The notes beneath the pieces were generated by a model. That model searched no databases and was not told where the DNA came from. It saw only the letters and a list, made by a program, of their open reading frames with translations. From Streptomyces sp. NBC_01224 (GTDB lineage Bacteria; Actinomycetota; Actinomycetes; Streptomycetales; Streptomycetaceae): a stretch of 64,000 nt of DNA. Below, in pieces: positions 8,905 through 19,664 of this stretch; the stretch's first letter is position 1; the number at the start of each line of letters is the position of its first letter. The stretch covers positions 434,001-498,000 of the forward strand of contig NZ_CP108529.1 of the NCBI RefSeq assembly GCF_036002945.1, written 5' to 3'. The position numbers and the translations under genes are program-made.

Positions 8905-9792
<888 letters not shown>

Positions 9793-9798
9793 GCTATT

Positions 9799-11484
9799 TC
9801 ACTTCTTCCGGAGAGTGCGGTACGCGGCCACGAGGGCAGCGGTGGAGGGATCGAGGCCGGGGACGTCCGCTCCTTCGGTGAGCGCGGGTTCCACGCGCCT
9901 GGCGAGGACCTTGCCCAGCTCGACACCCCACTGGTCGAAGGAGTCGATGCTCCAGATCGCGCCCTGCACGAACACCTTGTGCTCGTACAGCGCGATCAGC
10001 TGGCCGAGGACCGAGGGGGTCAACTCGCTTGCCAGGATGGTCGTGGTGGGATGGTTGCCGCGGAACGTGCGGTGCGCCACCTGCTCCTCGGGCACGCCTT
10101 CGGCGCGCACCTCGTCGCTCGTCCTGCCGAAGGCGAGCGCCTGGCCCTGTGCGAACAGGTTGGCCATCAACAGGTCGTGCTGGTCCTTGAGTTCGGGGCT
10201 CAGTTGGTCGACCGGGTTGGCGAAGCCGATCAGGTCGGCCGGGATGGCCTTCGTGCCCTGGTGGAGCAACTGGTAGTAAGCGTGCTGCCCATTGGTGCCG
10301 GGCGTGCCCCACACCACGGGGCCGGTCTGCCACTCCACCGCATTGCCGTCGCGATCCACCGACTTGCCATTGGACTCCATGTCCAGCTGCTGCAAGTACG
10401 CGGTGAACTTCGACAGGTAGTGCGAGTACGGCAGCACCGCGTGCGACTGGGCGCCGAAGAACGAGCCGTACCAGACGCCCAACAGGCCGAGCAGCAAGGG
10501 CGCATTGGACGCGACGGGTGCGGTTCGGAAGTGCTCGTCGACGAGGTGGAAGCCGTCGAGCATCTCGCGGAACCGGTCCGGACCGATGGCGATCATCAGC
10601 GACAGGCCAATGGCCGAGTCGTACGAGTAGCGCCCGCCGACCCAGTCCCAGAATTCGAACATGTTGGCCGTGTCGATGCCGAAGTCCGCTACCTTCTCGG
10701 CGTTCGTCGACAACGCCACGAAGTGCTTCGCGACCGCCTTCTCTCCCCCACCCTCGACTTCGTTCGAGCGGGAGGCGTCCCCATCGTCGAGCCCGGCAAG
10801 GAGCCAGGACCGCGCCGACGTGGCGTTGGTGATCGTCTCGATGGTCGTGAAGGTCTTGGACGCGACGATGAACAGCGTCTCCGCCGGATCCAGGTCCCGT
10901 ACGGCCTCGTACAGATCGGCGCCGTCCACGTTCGAGACGAACCGTACGGTCAGCGAGCGGTCGGTGAAGGCCCGCAGCGCCTCGTATGCCATCGCGGGGC
11001 CGAGATCCGACCCACCGATGCCGATATTGACGACATTGCGGATCCGCTTTCCGGTGTGCCCGGTCCACTCGCCCGAGCGGACGCGCTCGGAGAAGTCGGC
11101 CATCTTGTCGAGCACGGCATGAACGGCCGGGACGACGTTTCGACCGTCGACCTCGACGACGGCGTCGCGCGGGGCGCGCAGCGCGGTGTGCAGTACGGCA
11201 CGCTGCTCGGTGACGTTGATCTTTTCGCCGCGGAACATGGCGTCCCGCAGCCCGAACACGTCGGTCACGGTGGCGAGGTCCTGGAGCAGGGCGAGGGTCT
11301 CGTCCGTGATCAGGTGCTTGGAGTAGTCGATGCGCAGATCGCCGGCCCGCACGGTGTAGCGCTCCGCACGAGCGGGGTCGGCGGCGAACAGGTCACGCAG
11401 CTGCGGGTGGCGCAGCTCCCCTGCGCGGTGGTCCTCAAGGGCCGTCCACTCCGGGCGGTGCGTGAGCTTGGGGGAGTCAGACAT
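9799..11484 (-). CDS. pgi: Glucose-6-phosphate isomerase
   Basis: Interconverts glucose-6-phosphate and fructose-6-phosphate; cytosolic, 561 residues, close to the E. coli-type length. Family signatures are visible: [50 protein letters not shown] and the C-terminal [14 protein letters not shown]. The catalytic Glu lies in [20 protein letters not shown] and preceding sequence. The ATG at 11484 overlaps the opcA stop by 8 bp (ATGTCTGA), indicating translational coupling. Its presence in a pentose-phosphate operon lets fructose-6-phosphate made by transaldolase/transketolase re-enter the oxidative branch. Confidence 0.97.
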   Translation of the reverse strand: MSDSPKLTHRPEWTALEDHRAGELRHPQLRDLFAADPARAERYTVRAGDLRIDYSKHLITDETLALLQDLATVTDVFGLRDAMFRGEKINVTEQRAVLHTALRAPRDAVVEVDGRNVVPAVHAVLDKMADFSERVRSGEWTGHTGKRIRNVVNIGIGGSDLGPAMAYEALRAFTDRSLTVRFVSNVDGADLYEAVRDLDPAETLFIVASKTFTTIETITNATSARSWLLAGLDDGDASRSNEVEGGGEKAVAKHFVALSTNAEKVADFGIDTANMFEFWDWVGGRYSYDSAIGLSLMIAIGPDRFREMLDGFHLVDEHFRTAPVASNAPLLLGLLGVWYGSFFGAQSHAVLPYSHYLSKFTAYLQQLDMESNGKSVDRDGNAVEWQTGPVVWGTPGTNGQHAYYQLLHQGTKAIPADLIGFANPVDQLSPELKDQHDLLMANLFAQGQALAFGRTSDEVRAEGVPEEQVAHRTFRGNHPTTTILASELTPSVLGQLIALYEHKVFVQGAIWSIDSFDQWGVELGKVLARRVEPALTEGADVPGLDPSTAALVAAYRTLRKK

Positions 11485-12412
11485 GACGGGGGTTCTCCTT
11501 GGTGCCGTCCCCGCGCAGGGCGACGGCGTACATCTCGTCCGCGTCGAGGCGGCGCAGCTCTTCGGCGATCAACTCGGAGGTGCTGCGCACCTTCAGGGCC
11601 AGGGTGCGCGAGGGCTGACCCGGCAGGGACAGGGTGGCCAGTGGACCGTCGGGGCGGTCGATCACGATCTCGCCGCTCTCGGTGCCGAGCCGTACGGCCG
11701 TCACGACCGGCCCGGCGGTGACGATGCGCTCGACCGGGACCTCGAGCCGGGCCTCCAGCCAGCGGGCCAGCAACTCGGCGCTCGGGTTCTCGGCCTCGCT
11801 CTCCACGGCGGCCGACACGACCTTCTTGCGGGCCTGGTCCAGCGCCGCGGCCAGCATCGAGCGCCACGGCGTCAGCCGGGTCCACGCCAGGTCGGTGTCG
11901 CCGGGCGCGTACGAGGAGGCGCGGGCCTCCAGGGTGACGAGTGGGGCCTCGACGGCGTACAAGTCGGTGATCCGCCGCTGTGCCAGGGCGCCCAACGGAT
12001 CCTTGGCCGGGACGTCGGGCGCGTCCACCGGCCACCAGACGACGACCGGCGCGTCCGGCAGCAGCAGCGGCAGGACCACCGAGTCGGCGTGGTCGGAGAC
12101 CTCACCGTACGTCCGCAGGACGACCGTCTCGCCGGTGCCCGCGTCCGAGCCGACCCGCACCTCCGCGTCCAGGCGGGAGTTCGTGCGGTCGCGCGGGGCG
12201 CGTGCGACGCGTTTGATGACGACCAGGGTGCGCGAGGGGTGCTCGCGTGAAGCCTCCTCGGCCGCCTTGATCGAGTCGTACGCGTTCTCCTCGTCGGTCA
12301 CGATGACCATCGTGAGGACCATGCCCACGGCAGGAGTGCCGATAGCGCGGCGCCCCTGCACGAGCGCCTTGTTGATCTTGCTTGCCGTGGTGTCGGTCAG
12401 ATCGATCTTCAT
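11477..12412 (-). CDS. opcA: Glucose-6-phosphate dehydrogenase assembly protein OpcA
   Basis: Actinobacterial and cyanobacterial OpcA activates or assembles glucose-6-phosphate dehydrogenase; it has no known catalytic activity. The 311-residue protein begins [17 protein letters not shown] and contains [20 protein letters not shown] and [18 protein letters not shown], typical of the family. It overlaps zwf by four bases (ATGA at 12409-12412) and pgi by eight, so partner and helper are made in step. The zwf-opcA adjacency is conserved throughout actinomycetes and makes the assignment secure. Confidence 0.95.
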   Translation of the reverse strand: MKIDLTDTTASKINKALVQGRRAIGTPAVGMVLTMVIVTDEENAYDSIKAAEEASREHPSRTLVVIKRVARAPRDRTNSRLDAEVRVGSDAGTGETVVLRTYGEVSDHADSVVLPLLLPDAPVVVWWPVDAPDVPAKDPLGALAQRRITDLYAVEAPLVTLEARASSYAPGDTDLAWTRLTPWRSMLAAALDQARKKVVSAAVESEAENPSAELLARWLEARLEVPVERIVTAGPVVTAVRLGTESGEIVIDRPDGPLATLSLPGQPSRTLALKVRSTSELIAEELRRLDADEMYAVALRGDGTKENPRHV

Positions 12413-14121
12413 GGCCTGCGCCAGCTCCGTCCGTCTCGTGCGAGCATCTCGTGTGCTTCTTCGGGACCCCAGCTGCCCGAGGCGTAAGGCGCGGGCTTGC
12501 CGTGCGCCTCCCAGTACCCCTCGATCGGGTCGAGGATCTTCCAGGACTCTTCCACCTCCTGATGACGGGGAAAGAGATTGGCATCGCCGAGCAGGACGTC
12601 CAGGATGAGGCGTTCGTACGCCTCCGGGCTGGACTCGGTGAAGGATTCGCCGTACGCGAAGTCCATCGTGACGTCCCGGATCTCCATCGACGTGCCCGGC
12701 ACCTTCGATCCGAAGCGCACCGTCATGCCCTCGTCGGGCTGGACACGGATGACGATCGCGTTCGCGCCGAGCTCCTCGGTGGCGGTCGAGTCGAAGGGGG
12801 AGTGGGGCGCGCGCTGGAAGACGACCGCGATCTCGGTGACGCGGCGGCCGAGGCGCTTTCCGGTGCGGAGATAGAAGGGAACGCCCGCCCAGCGGCGGTT
12901 GTCGACCTCCAGTTTGACGGCCGCGTAGGTATCGGTTGTCGACTTGGGGTCGATGCCGTCCTCCTGCAGATAGCCGCGCACCTTCTCGCCGCCCTGCCAG
13001 CTCGCCACGTACTGCCCGCGCACGGTGTGCTCGCCCAGGTTCTCCGGCAGCTTCACGGCCTTGAGGACCTTCAGCTTCTCGGTGAGCAGCGACTCCGCGT
13101 CGAAGGCGGCCGGCTCCTCCATGGCGGTGAGCGCCATGAGCTGGAGGAGGTGGTTCTGGATGACGTCACGGGCCGAGCCGATGCCGTCGTAGTAACCGGC
13201 GCGGCCGCCGATGCCGATGTCCTCGGCCATCGTGATCTGCACGTGGTCGACGTAACTGCGGTTCCAGACAGGCTCGTACATCTGGTTGGCGAAGCGAAGC
13301 GCCAGGATGTTCTGGACCGTCTCCTTGCCGAGGTAGTGGTCGATACGGAACACCTGGTCCGGGTCGAACACCTCGTGCACGATCGCGTTCAGCTCGCGCG
13401 CGCTGGCCAGGTCGTGGCCGAACGGCTTCTCGATGACCGCACGCCGCCAGGAACCCTCCGGCGCGTCCGCGAGACCGTGCTTCTTGAGCTGCCGGACGAC
13501 CTTCGGGAAGAACTTCGGTGGTACGGAGAGGTAGAAGGCGTAGTTGCCACTGGTGCCCCGGGACGCGTCCAACTCATCGACTTCGGCACGAAGTTGCTTG
13601 AACGCCGTGTCGTCGTCGAAGTCGCCCGGGATGAACCGCATGCCCTCGGCCAGCTGCTGCCAGACCTCCTCGCGGAACTCCGTGCGGGCGTGCTCGCGCA
13701 CCGAGTCGTGCACCACCTGCGCGAAGTCCTGGTCCTCCCACTCGCGCCGGGCGAATCCGAGGAGCGAGAAGCCCGGCGGGAGCAGGCCCCGGTTGGCGAG
13801 GTCGTACACGGCGGGCATCAGCTTCTTGCGGGAGAGGTCGCCGGTGACGCCGAAGATGACGAGGCCGGAGGGGCCCGCGATTCGAGGAAGGCGGCGGTCG
13901 CGGGGATCGCGGAGCGGGTTGCTCCAGTCGAGGGCCGGGACGGTGGCGCTCCTGTCGGCCGTGACGTCACCGGATTCCTCCGTCGCGTCGCCCGGTTCCC
14001 GGGCCGCGTCACCGGATCCGGCGCTCATGCCGCCCGGTTCCACGGCCGCGTCACCAGATCCCTCCGCCGCGGTGTGCGCATCCTGCGCGGCACCGTCGGG
14101 AAGCGTCTCGCGCTCACTCAT
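12409..14121 (-). CDS. zwf: Glucose-6-phosphate 1-dehydrogenase
   Basis: Oxidises glucose-6-phosphate to 6-phosphogluconolactone with NADP+, the entry step of the oxidative pentose-phosphate pathway. 570 residues. The nucleotide motif [20 protein letters not shown] begins near residue 88; the active-site [19 protein letters not shown] is present. The first 65 residues are an acidic, repetitive Gly/Asp/Glu/Ser extension ([31 protein letters not shown]) not usual in the family. A second in-frame ATG at residue 32 (14028) could give a shorter product. The first ATG overlaps the tal stop by four bases, so I keep it. Length minus extension matches the family's 505 residues. Confidence 0.95.
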   Translation of the reverse strand: MSERETLPDGAAQDAHTAAEGSGDAAVEPGGMSAGSGDAAREPGDATEESGDVTADRSATVPALDWSNPLRDPRDRRLPRIAGPSGLVIFGVTGDLSRKKLMPAVYDLANRGLLPPGFSLLGFARREWEDQDFAQVVHDSVREHARTEFREEVWQQLAEGMRFIPGDFDDDTAFKQLRAEVDELDASRGTSGNYAFYLSVPPKFFPKVVRQLKKHGLADAPEGSWRRAVIEKPFGHDLASARELNAIVHEVFDPDQVFRIDHYLGKETVQNILALRFANQMYEPVWNRSYVDHVQITMAEDIGIGGRAGYYDGIGSARDVIQNHLLQLMALTAMEEPAAFDAESLLTEKLKVLKAVKLPENLGEHTVRGQYVASWQGGEKVRGYLQEDGIDPKSTTDTYAAVKLEVDNRRWAGVPFYLRTGKRLGRRVTEIAVVFQRAPHSPFDSTATEELGANAIVIRVQPDEGMTVRFGSKVPGTSMEIRDVTMDFAYGESFTESSPEAYERLILDVLLGDANLFPRHQEVEESWKILDPIEGYWEAHGKPAPYASGSWGPEEAHEMLARDGRSWRRP

Positions 14122-15254
14122 TCCCCTTCAACTCCCTTGCTGTTCAGCGAGATCGCAACCGCGCCCAGCAGGTCTTCCCAGGCCGCCTCGAACTTCGAGA
14201 CGCCCTCGTCCTCCAACTGCTTCACGACCTCGTCGTACGAGATCCCGAGCCGCTCGACGGCTGCGAGGTCGGCGCGGGCCTGGGCGTAGCCGCCGGTCAC
14301 CGAGTCGCCATGGACGTCGCCGTGGTCGGCTGTGGCGTCGAGGGTCGCCTCCGGCATGGTGTTGACCGTGCCGGGCGCGACCAGCTCGTCGACGTACAGG
14401 GTGTCCTTGTACGCGGGGTCCTTGACGCCCGTCGACGCCCACAGGGGGCGCTGCTTGTTGGCGCTCGCGGTGGCGAGGACGGTCCAGCGGTCGGCGGCGA
14501 AGACGTCCTCGTACGCCTCGTACGCGAGACGGGCGTTGGCGAGCGCGGCCTTGCCCTTGAGCGCGAGCGCCTCGGCCGTGCCAACCTTCGCAAGGCGCTT
14601 GTCGATCTCGCTGTCGACGCGGGAGACGAAGAACGAGGCGACCGAGTGGATGGTGGACAGGTCGATGCCCGCTGCCTGCGCCTTCTCCAGGCCCGCCAGG
14701 TACGCGTTCATGACCTCGTGGTAGCGCTCCAGCGAGAAGATCAGCGTGACGTTGACACTGATGCCGAGGCCGATGACCTCGGTGATCGCCGGGAGACCGG
14801 CCTTCGTCGCCGGGATCTTGATCATCACGTTCGGGCGGTCGACCAGCCATCCGAGCTGCTTGGCCTCGGCGACTGTCGCCGCGGTGTTGTGGGCGAGGCG
14901 CGGGTCGACCTCGATGGAGACCCGGCCGTCACGGCCGCCGGTCGCGACGTACACGGGCCGCAGGATGTCGGCGGCGGCGCGAACGTCGTCGGTGGTCATC
15001 ATGCGGACGGCCTCGTCGACCGTGACGCCGCGTACGGCGAGGTCGGCCAGCTGCTCCTCGTACCCCTCTCCGGAGCCGATGGCGGCCTGGAAGATGGAGG
15101 GGTTGGTGGTGACGCCCACCACGTGCTTCCGCTCGATGAGTTCGGCGAGGTTTCCGGATGTGATCCGCTTGCGGGACAGATCGTCCAGCCAGACGGAAAC
15201 GCCTTCCTCGGAGAGGGCGTTGAGGGGTTCGGCGGTGTTGCTCACAGTGATCAT
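14118..15254 (-). CDS. tal: Transaldolase
   Basis: Transfers a dihydroxyacetone unit between sedoheptulose-7-phosphate and glyceraldehyde-3-phosphate; cytosolic TIM barrel, about 378 residues, of the longer actinobacterial type. Signatures: [49 protein letters not shown] (Schiff-base Lys) and [18 protein letters not shown]. The start is ATG 15254 or GTG 15245. The GAGAAG directly abuts the ATG but stands 9 bp before the GTG, which favours 15245. The frame is open further upstream but that part overlaps tkt and is unlike the family. It follows tkt by 19-28 bp and overlaps zwf by 4 bp. Confidence 0.95.
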   Translation of the reverse strand: MITVSNTAEPLNALSEEGVSVWLDDLSRKRITSGNLAELIERKHVVGVTTNPSIFQAAIGSGEGYEEQLADLAVRGVTVDEAVRMMTTDDVRAAADILRPVYVATGGRDGRVSIEVDPRLAHNTAATVAEAKQLGWLVDRPNVMIKIPATKAGLPAITEVIGLGISVNVTLIFSLERYHEVMNAYLAGLEKAQAAGIDLSTIHSVASFFVSRVDSEIDKRLAKVGTAEALALKGKAALANARLAYEAYEDVFAADRWTVLATASANKQRPLWASTGVKDPAYKDTLYVDELVAPGTVNTMPEATLDATADHGDVHGDSVTGGYAQARADLAAVERLGISYDEVVKQLEDEGVSKFEAAWEDLLGAVAISLNSKGVEGE

Positions 15255-15273
15255 CTTCTCTCTGGCGGTCTGA

Positions 15274-17361
15274 TCAACCACGCGCTGCGGCAAGAGATTC
15301 CCGCGCGGCGGAGGCGACGTTCTCGGCGGTGAAGCCGTACTCGGCGAACAGGGTCCTGGCGTCGGCGGAGGCGCCGAAATGCTCGAGGGAGACGATGCGT
15401 CCGGCGTCACCGACGTACCGGTACCAGGTCAGGCCGATCCCCGCCTCGACGGCCACGCGGGCCTTCACGGACGCCGGGAGCACGCTCGCGCGGTACTTTG
15501 CGGACTGCTCCTCGAACCACTCGACGGACGGCATCGACACGACACGCGTACCGACCCCCTCGGCCTCGAGCAGTTCACGCGCCGCGACGGCGAGCTGTAC
15601 CTCGGAGCCGGTGGCGATGAGGATGACGTCAGGGGTCTCTGCGGAGGAGTCGCGCAGGACGTAACCACCCTTCGCCGCCTCGGAGTTCGCCTCGTACGTC
15701 GGCACGCCCTGGCGCGTGAGCGCGAGGCCGTGCGGAGCCGGGTTCGTGGCGTGCCGCTTGAGGATCTCGGCCCAGGCGATCGCAGTCTCGTTGGCATCGG
15801 CCGGGCGGACGATGTTCAGGCCCGGGATGGCGCGCAGCGAGGCCAGGTGCTCGACCGGCTGGTGGGTCGGGCCGTCCTCGCCGAGGCCGATGGAGTCGTG
15901 GGTCCAGACGTACGTGACCGGGAGCTGCATCAGCGCGGACAGGCGCACGGCGTTGCGCATGTAGTCGGAGAAGACCAGGAAGGTGCCGCCGTAGATGCGG
16001 GTGTTGCCGTGCAGCGCGATGCCGTTCATCTCGGCGGCCATCGAGTGCTCGCGGATACCGAAGTGGACCGTGCGGCCGTACGGGTCGGCCTCCGGCAGCG
16101 GGTTGCCCTTCGGCAGGAAGGAACTGGTCCTGTCGATCGTGGTGTTGTTCGAGCCGGCGAGGTCGGCGGAGCCGCCCCACAGCTCGGGGATCACACCGCC
16201 GAGCACCTGCAGCACCTTGCCGGACGCGGCACGGGTCGCGACGGATGTGCCTGCCTCGAACTGCGGCAGAGCGTCCTTCCAGCCCTCGGGCAGCTGACCG
16301 GCGACGACACGGTCGAACAGCTTGGCGTGCTCGGGGTCGGCGGTGCGCCATTCGGCGATCTGCTTCTCCCATGCGGCGTGCGCCTCGGCGCCGCGGTCGA
16401 GGGCCTCGCGGGCGTGGGCCAGTACCGCGGGCTCCACCTGGAAGGACTGCTCCGGGTCGAAGCCCAGGACCTGCTTGGTGGCCGCGATCTCCTCGGCGCC
16501 GAGCGCCGAACCGTGCGAAGCCGAGGTGTTCTGCGCGTTCGGGGCGGGCCAGGCGATGATCGTGCGCATCGCGATGATCGAGGGGCGCCCGGTCTCGGCG
16601 CGGGCGGCGGTCAACGCCCCGTACAGCGCTCGGACGTCGATGTCGCCGTCGGCCGAGGGCTCGATCCGCTGGACGTGCCAGCCGTACGCCTCGTACCGCT
16701 TCAGGACGTCCTCGGAGAAGGCGGTTGCCGTGTCGCCCTCGATGGAGATGTGGTTGTCGTCGTAGACGAAGACGAGGTTGCCGAGCTTCTGGTGACCCGC
16801 GAGGGACGAGGCCTCGGCGGAGATGCCCTCCTCCAGATCGCCGTCCGAGACGATCGCCCAGATGGTGTGGTCGAAGGGGGACTCTCCCTCCGGCGCCTCG
16901 GGGTCGAACAGGCCGCGCTCGTAGCGGGCGGCCATCGCCATGCCCACGGCATTCGCGACACCCTGTCCGAGCGGACCGGTGGTCGTCTCGACGCCCGCGG
17001 TGTGCCCGTACTCAGGGTGACCGGGCGTCTTCGAACCGTGCGTACGGAACGCTTTCAGATCGTCCAGCTCCAGCTCGTACCCGGAGAGGAAGAGCTGGGT
17101 GTACAGGGTCAGCGAGGTGTGGCCCGGGGAGAGGACGAAGCGGTCCCGGCCGGTCCACTCCGGGTCGGCCGGGTCGTGCCGCATCACCTTCTGAAAGAGG
17201 GTGTACGCGGCCGGCGCCAGGCTCATCGCGGTGCCCGGGTGGCCGTTTCCGACCTGCTGTACGGCATCGGCCGCCAGAAGGCGGGCGGTGTCGACGGCAC
17301 GCCGGTCGAGTTCGGTCCACTCGAATCCGTCAGGGAAGCTGTCGGGTATCTGCGTGCTCAT
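15274..17361 (-). CDS. tkt: Transketolase
   Basis: Thiamine-diphosphate enzyme moving two-carbon ketol units in the non-oxidative pentose-phosphate branch; 695 residues, the family norm. Motifs: [20 protein letters not shown] (N-terminal signature), the ThDP/Mg site [20 protein letters not shown] and [13 protein letters not shown], and the pyrimidine-domain [18 protein letters not shown]. The ATG at 17361 is taken because GAGGA lies 10 bp upstream; a TTG two codons earlier is in frame but less likely. First gene of the operon that runs through tal, zwf, opcA, pgi and gnd to the phosphatase, the arrangement known for one of the two Streptomyces pentose-phosphate loci. Confidence 0.97.
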   Translation of the reverse strand: MSTQIPDSFPDGFEWTELDRRAVDTARLLAADAVQQVGNGHPGTAMSLAPAAYTLFQKVMRHDPADPEWTGRDRFVLSPGHTSLTLYTQLFLSGYELELDDLKAFRTHGSKTPGHPEYGHTAGVETTTGPLGQGVANAVGMAMAARYERGLFDPEAPEGESPFDHTIWAIVSDGDLEEGISAEASSLAGHQKLGNLVFVYDDNHISIEGDTATAFSEDVLKRYEAYGWHVQRIEPSADGDIDVRALYGALTAARAETGRPSIIAMRTIIAWPAPNAQNTSASHGSALGAEEIAATKQVLGFDPEQSFQVEPAVLAHAREALDRGAEAHAAWEKQIAEWRTADPEHAKLFDRVVAGQLPEGWKDALPQFEAGTSVATRAASGKVLQVLGGVIPELWGGSADLAGSNNTTIDRTSSFLPKGNPLPEADPYGRTVHFGIREHSMAAEMNGIALHGNTRIYGGTFLVFSDYMRNAVRLSALMQLPVTYVWTHDSIGLGEDGPTHQPVEHLASLRAIPGLNIVRPADANETAIAWAEILKRHATNPAPHGLALTRQGVPTYEANSEAAKGGYVLRDSSAETPDVILIATGSEVQLAVAARELLEAEGVGTRVVSMPSVEWFEEQSAKYRASVLPASVKARVAVEAGIGLTWYRYVGDAGRIVSLEHFGASADARTLFAEYGFTAENVASAARESLAAARG

Positions 17362-17414
17362 CTTCAAGAAGTCCTCGATAGGAGCCGGGGAAGTGCTCTG
17401 ATGCGTTCAAACCT

Positions 17415-17429
17415 AAAAGTATGACTTTT
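17415..17429. promoter_or_regulatory. Palindromic operator candidate in tkt/araC intergenic region
   Basis: AAAAGT-ATG-ACTTTT is a perfect inverted repeat in the only AT-rich patch of the divergent region between tkt (minus) and the AraC regulator (plus). It lies 54 bp from the tkt start and 79 bp from the regulator start, a suitable place for an operator controlling one or both. No regulator assignment is possible from sequence alone. Confidence 0.4.
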
Positions 17430-17507
17430 GCTGGGGAAGGTGCCCCTGTGTCAGCCTTCGGTGAAAGTGGGACAGCGAGTGCCGTACCGAGCCGACGCGA
17501 GAGGGAC

Positions 17508-18452
17508 ATGACAGACAGAACGGACCAAGAGGGTGGAGGGATCAAGACTTTTCCCTTCCCCACGAACCTGAGCGTCTCCGGCGTAGGTATGCAGGTCGGA
17601 CCCATGGAGCCCGGCCGGACCTGGCATGCGGACGCGCCCTTGGAGCGCGTGCACCGCGTCGACTTCCACGTGGTGATGCTGTTCCACAGCGGCCCCGTCA
17701 GGCACATGATCGACTTCGCCGAGTACGAGGTCTCCGCCGGTGATCTCCTGTGGATCCGCCCAGGTCAGGTGCACCGCTTCTCCCCCACGGCCGGGTACCG
17801 CGGGACCGTCCTGACCATGCAGCCCGGCTTCCTGCCCCGAGCAACCGTCGAGGCGACGGGCCTCTACCGCTATGACCAGCCCCCGCTGCTGCGCCCCGAC
17901 GCGCTCCAGCTGGCCGCCCTCGAGCACTCCCTCGCCCAGCTGGAGCGCGAGTACGTCGACACGACCACGCTGCCGCTGAGCCTCCACACCGCGGTGCTCC
18001 GGCACTCCCTGACCGCATTCCTGCTCCGCCTGGCCCACCTCGCGGCGAGCTCCGCCGAGACGGCACGCGAGCAGACCGACACCACCTTCACCCGCTTCCG
18101 GGACGCGGTCGAGAAGGGCTTCGCCACCAACCACAGCGTCAGCGCGTACGCGGACGCCCTCGGCTACTCCCGCCGCACCCTCGTCCGCGCGGTGCGCGCG
18201 GCCACTGGCAATACCCCCAAGGGCTTCATCGACAAACGTGTCGTCCTCGAAGCCAGACGGCTACTGGCCCACACGGACATACCGATCGGCCGTATCGGCG
18301 CTTCCGTGGGCTTTCCCGACGCAGCCAACTTCTCGAAGTTCTTCCATCAGCACACGGGGACGACTCCAGTGGCGTTCCGGGCGGAACTGCGCTGTGCAGG
18401 TGTCACGCCGTCGCGGAAGGTCAGGTCGCCGGCGGCCGATTCACGTGCCTGA
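17508..18452 (+). CDS. AraC-family transcriptional regulator
   Basis: A 314-residue regulator. The N-terminal cupin (about residues 20-150) contains HVVMLFHSGPVRHMIDFAEY and GDLLWIRPGQVHRFSP, typical of ligand-sensing AraC members. The C-terminal double helix-turn-helix (about 205-295) contains SVSAYADALGYSRRTLVRAV and IPIGRIGASVGFPDAANFSK, then FFHQHTGTTPVAFR. The start at 17508 has GAGAGGGA just upstream; longer frames start inside the divergent promoter. It faces away from tkt across about 150 bp, which suggests control of the pentose-phosphate operon or of itself, but this is unproven. The ligand is unknown. Confidence 0.92.
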   Translation: MTDRTDQEGGGIKTFPFPTNLSVSGVGMQVGPMEPGRTWHADAPLERVHRVDFHVVMLFHSGPVRHMIDFAEYEVSAGDLLWIRPGQVHRFSPTAGYRGTVLTMQPGFLPRATVEATGLYRYDQPPLLRPDALQLAALEHSLAQLEREYVDTTTLPLSLHTAVLRHSLTAFLLRLAHLAASSAETAREQTDTTFTRFRDAVEKGFATNHSVSAYADALGYSRRTLVRAVRAATGNTPKGFIDKRVVLEARRLLAHTDIPIGRIGASVGFPDAANFSKFFHQHTGTTPVAFRAELRCAGVTPSRKVRSPAADSRA

Positions 18453-18644
18453 TAACCCTGTACGCCGGCAAGGCAAGGATGGACCGCTCGGGCGTAGCGT
18501 ACGGAGCGGCCCGGAACGGAGCCGGACAGCACGGTGCTGCAGGCGAACGAACCACCAGCCAGGCCCGGCGCGCGTTCGTCCTCGCCTTCACCGAGCCCGG
18601 ACCGGCCGACGGCGGGCTCGAACTCGCCCAGCAGCTGCTGTCCG
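18453..18644 (+). other. Non-coding stretch after araC gene
   Basis: No gene is supported between the AraC stop and the next start at 19000 (about 550 bp). The segment contains the long hairpin at 18645-18680 and presumably the promoter of the next gene. A plus-strand piece FVLAFTEPGPADGGLELAQQ lies in an open frame but lacks a ribosome site. Confidence 0.35.
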
Positions 18645-18680
18645 GGCCCGACCTGCGCGGCAGTCCGCGCAGGTCGGGCC
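18645..18680 (+). terminator. Long perfect hairpin
   Basis: GGCCCGACCTGCGCGG (18645-18660), loop CAGT, and a perfect 16-bp complement (18665-18680). It stands 190 bp after the AraC gene and 320 bp before the next start. It is most simply a rho-independent-like terminator without a T-run, although its distance from the stop is unusual. Confidence 0.5.
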
Positions 18681-18999
18681 GCCAACCGTGGGACGCGTTA
18701 GGCTCACTTTGTATGCACGCGTTGCCGGTTCGCTCTGAAAAGGACTCACCGCGCCGCCCCGCTTCCCCGCTCCGCCGCAGCCGACCCCCATGGAGCCAGC
18801 GGCCCCAGAAGAGGGGCGCTGCACTGCGCGACAGTCATCGGCACCACGCCGCCCGGGTGCTGCGCGCCGGGGCCGGCCCCGACTGACGGCCAGGACCGGG
18901 CGAGGCCGCCGTTCGCCAGGACGGTTCCGAGGCACTCGGGACGAGCCCCCGTTCGGTCGTCCACCTCGCGCGTCCGTACTCGAAGGAGGTGCACCCGGT

Positions 19000-19425
19000 A
19001 TGGATTCGGAACGTGCCGGCCGTTTGGTGTCGGCGCTTCGTGCCCGTGGCGTGATGGCCCATCTCGTAGAGGCGGGCGTCTACGAGTTCGGGATCCGGGT
19101 CGTCCTCGACGAGGGCATCGAGGCGCTGTGGGACGTCGATGGGGCCTCGGGGCTCGACGCGGAGATCGTCAGCGACGGAGTGCTCATCGGCTTCGTACCT
19201 CATGTGTCCGGTTCGGAGAACTTCACCGAAGAGCAGCTCGTGGAGAGCATCGCCACGACGCAGTACTCGGCGGAAGGGCTCCGCCCGCCCAGCGACACGC
19301 CCGCCCCGACCCCGACCGGCGGGGCTGCGCCGTCGCCCTGTCCAGCGGTCACCCCGCCGGTCGCCCGCTACCAGCGCCGGGCACACTGGATCCGGCAAGG
19401 CAACAGGGACGCTCCCCGGCGCTGA
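19000..19425 (+). CDS. Conserved hypothetical protein
   Basis: The ATG at 19000 follows AAGGAGGT by 9 bp, an excellent ribosome site. 141 residues. The first 90 form a compact acidic domain (RLVSALRARGVMAHLVEAGV, YEFGIRVVLDEGIEALWDVD, DGVLIGFVPHVSGSENF) that I recall as a conserved Streptomyces hypothetical family, function unknown. The last 45 residues are Pro/Ala/Arg-rich and look unlike a folded domain. No transmembrane segment. It may be a small regulatory or immunity-type protein, but nothing in the neighbourhood supports that. Confidence 0.65.
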   Translation: MDSERAGRLVSALRARGVMAHLVEAGVYEFGIRVVLDEGIEALWDVDGASGLDAEIVSDGVLIGFVPHVSGSENFTEEQLVESIATTQYSAEGLRPPSDTPAPTPTGGAAPSPCPAVTPPVARYQRRAHWIRQGNRDAPRR

Positions 19426-19664
19426 CCAGACCCCCGGCGCATCGCCCGACGCGCCCGCCTGCGACGCGGCGGGCCGCCGTCTCGTCACAGCGGAGCTCAC
19501 ACCTCTTCGACCGACGGCAGGGCGGGATGGCGCGAGGCGATCGGACCCGGCTGGTTGCGCACGAAGCGGCCCGTCCCCGATTCGGCCCTTCCCGGATCGT
19601 GCCCGAGCAGGTGGCGGGTGACGATGGCTGGTGACAGCGCTGCGGGACGGGTTCGGCGGGCGAC

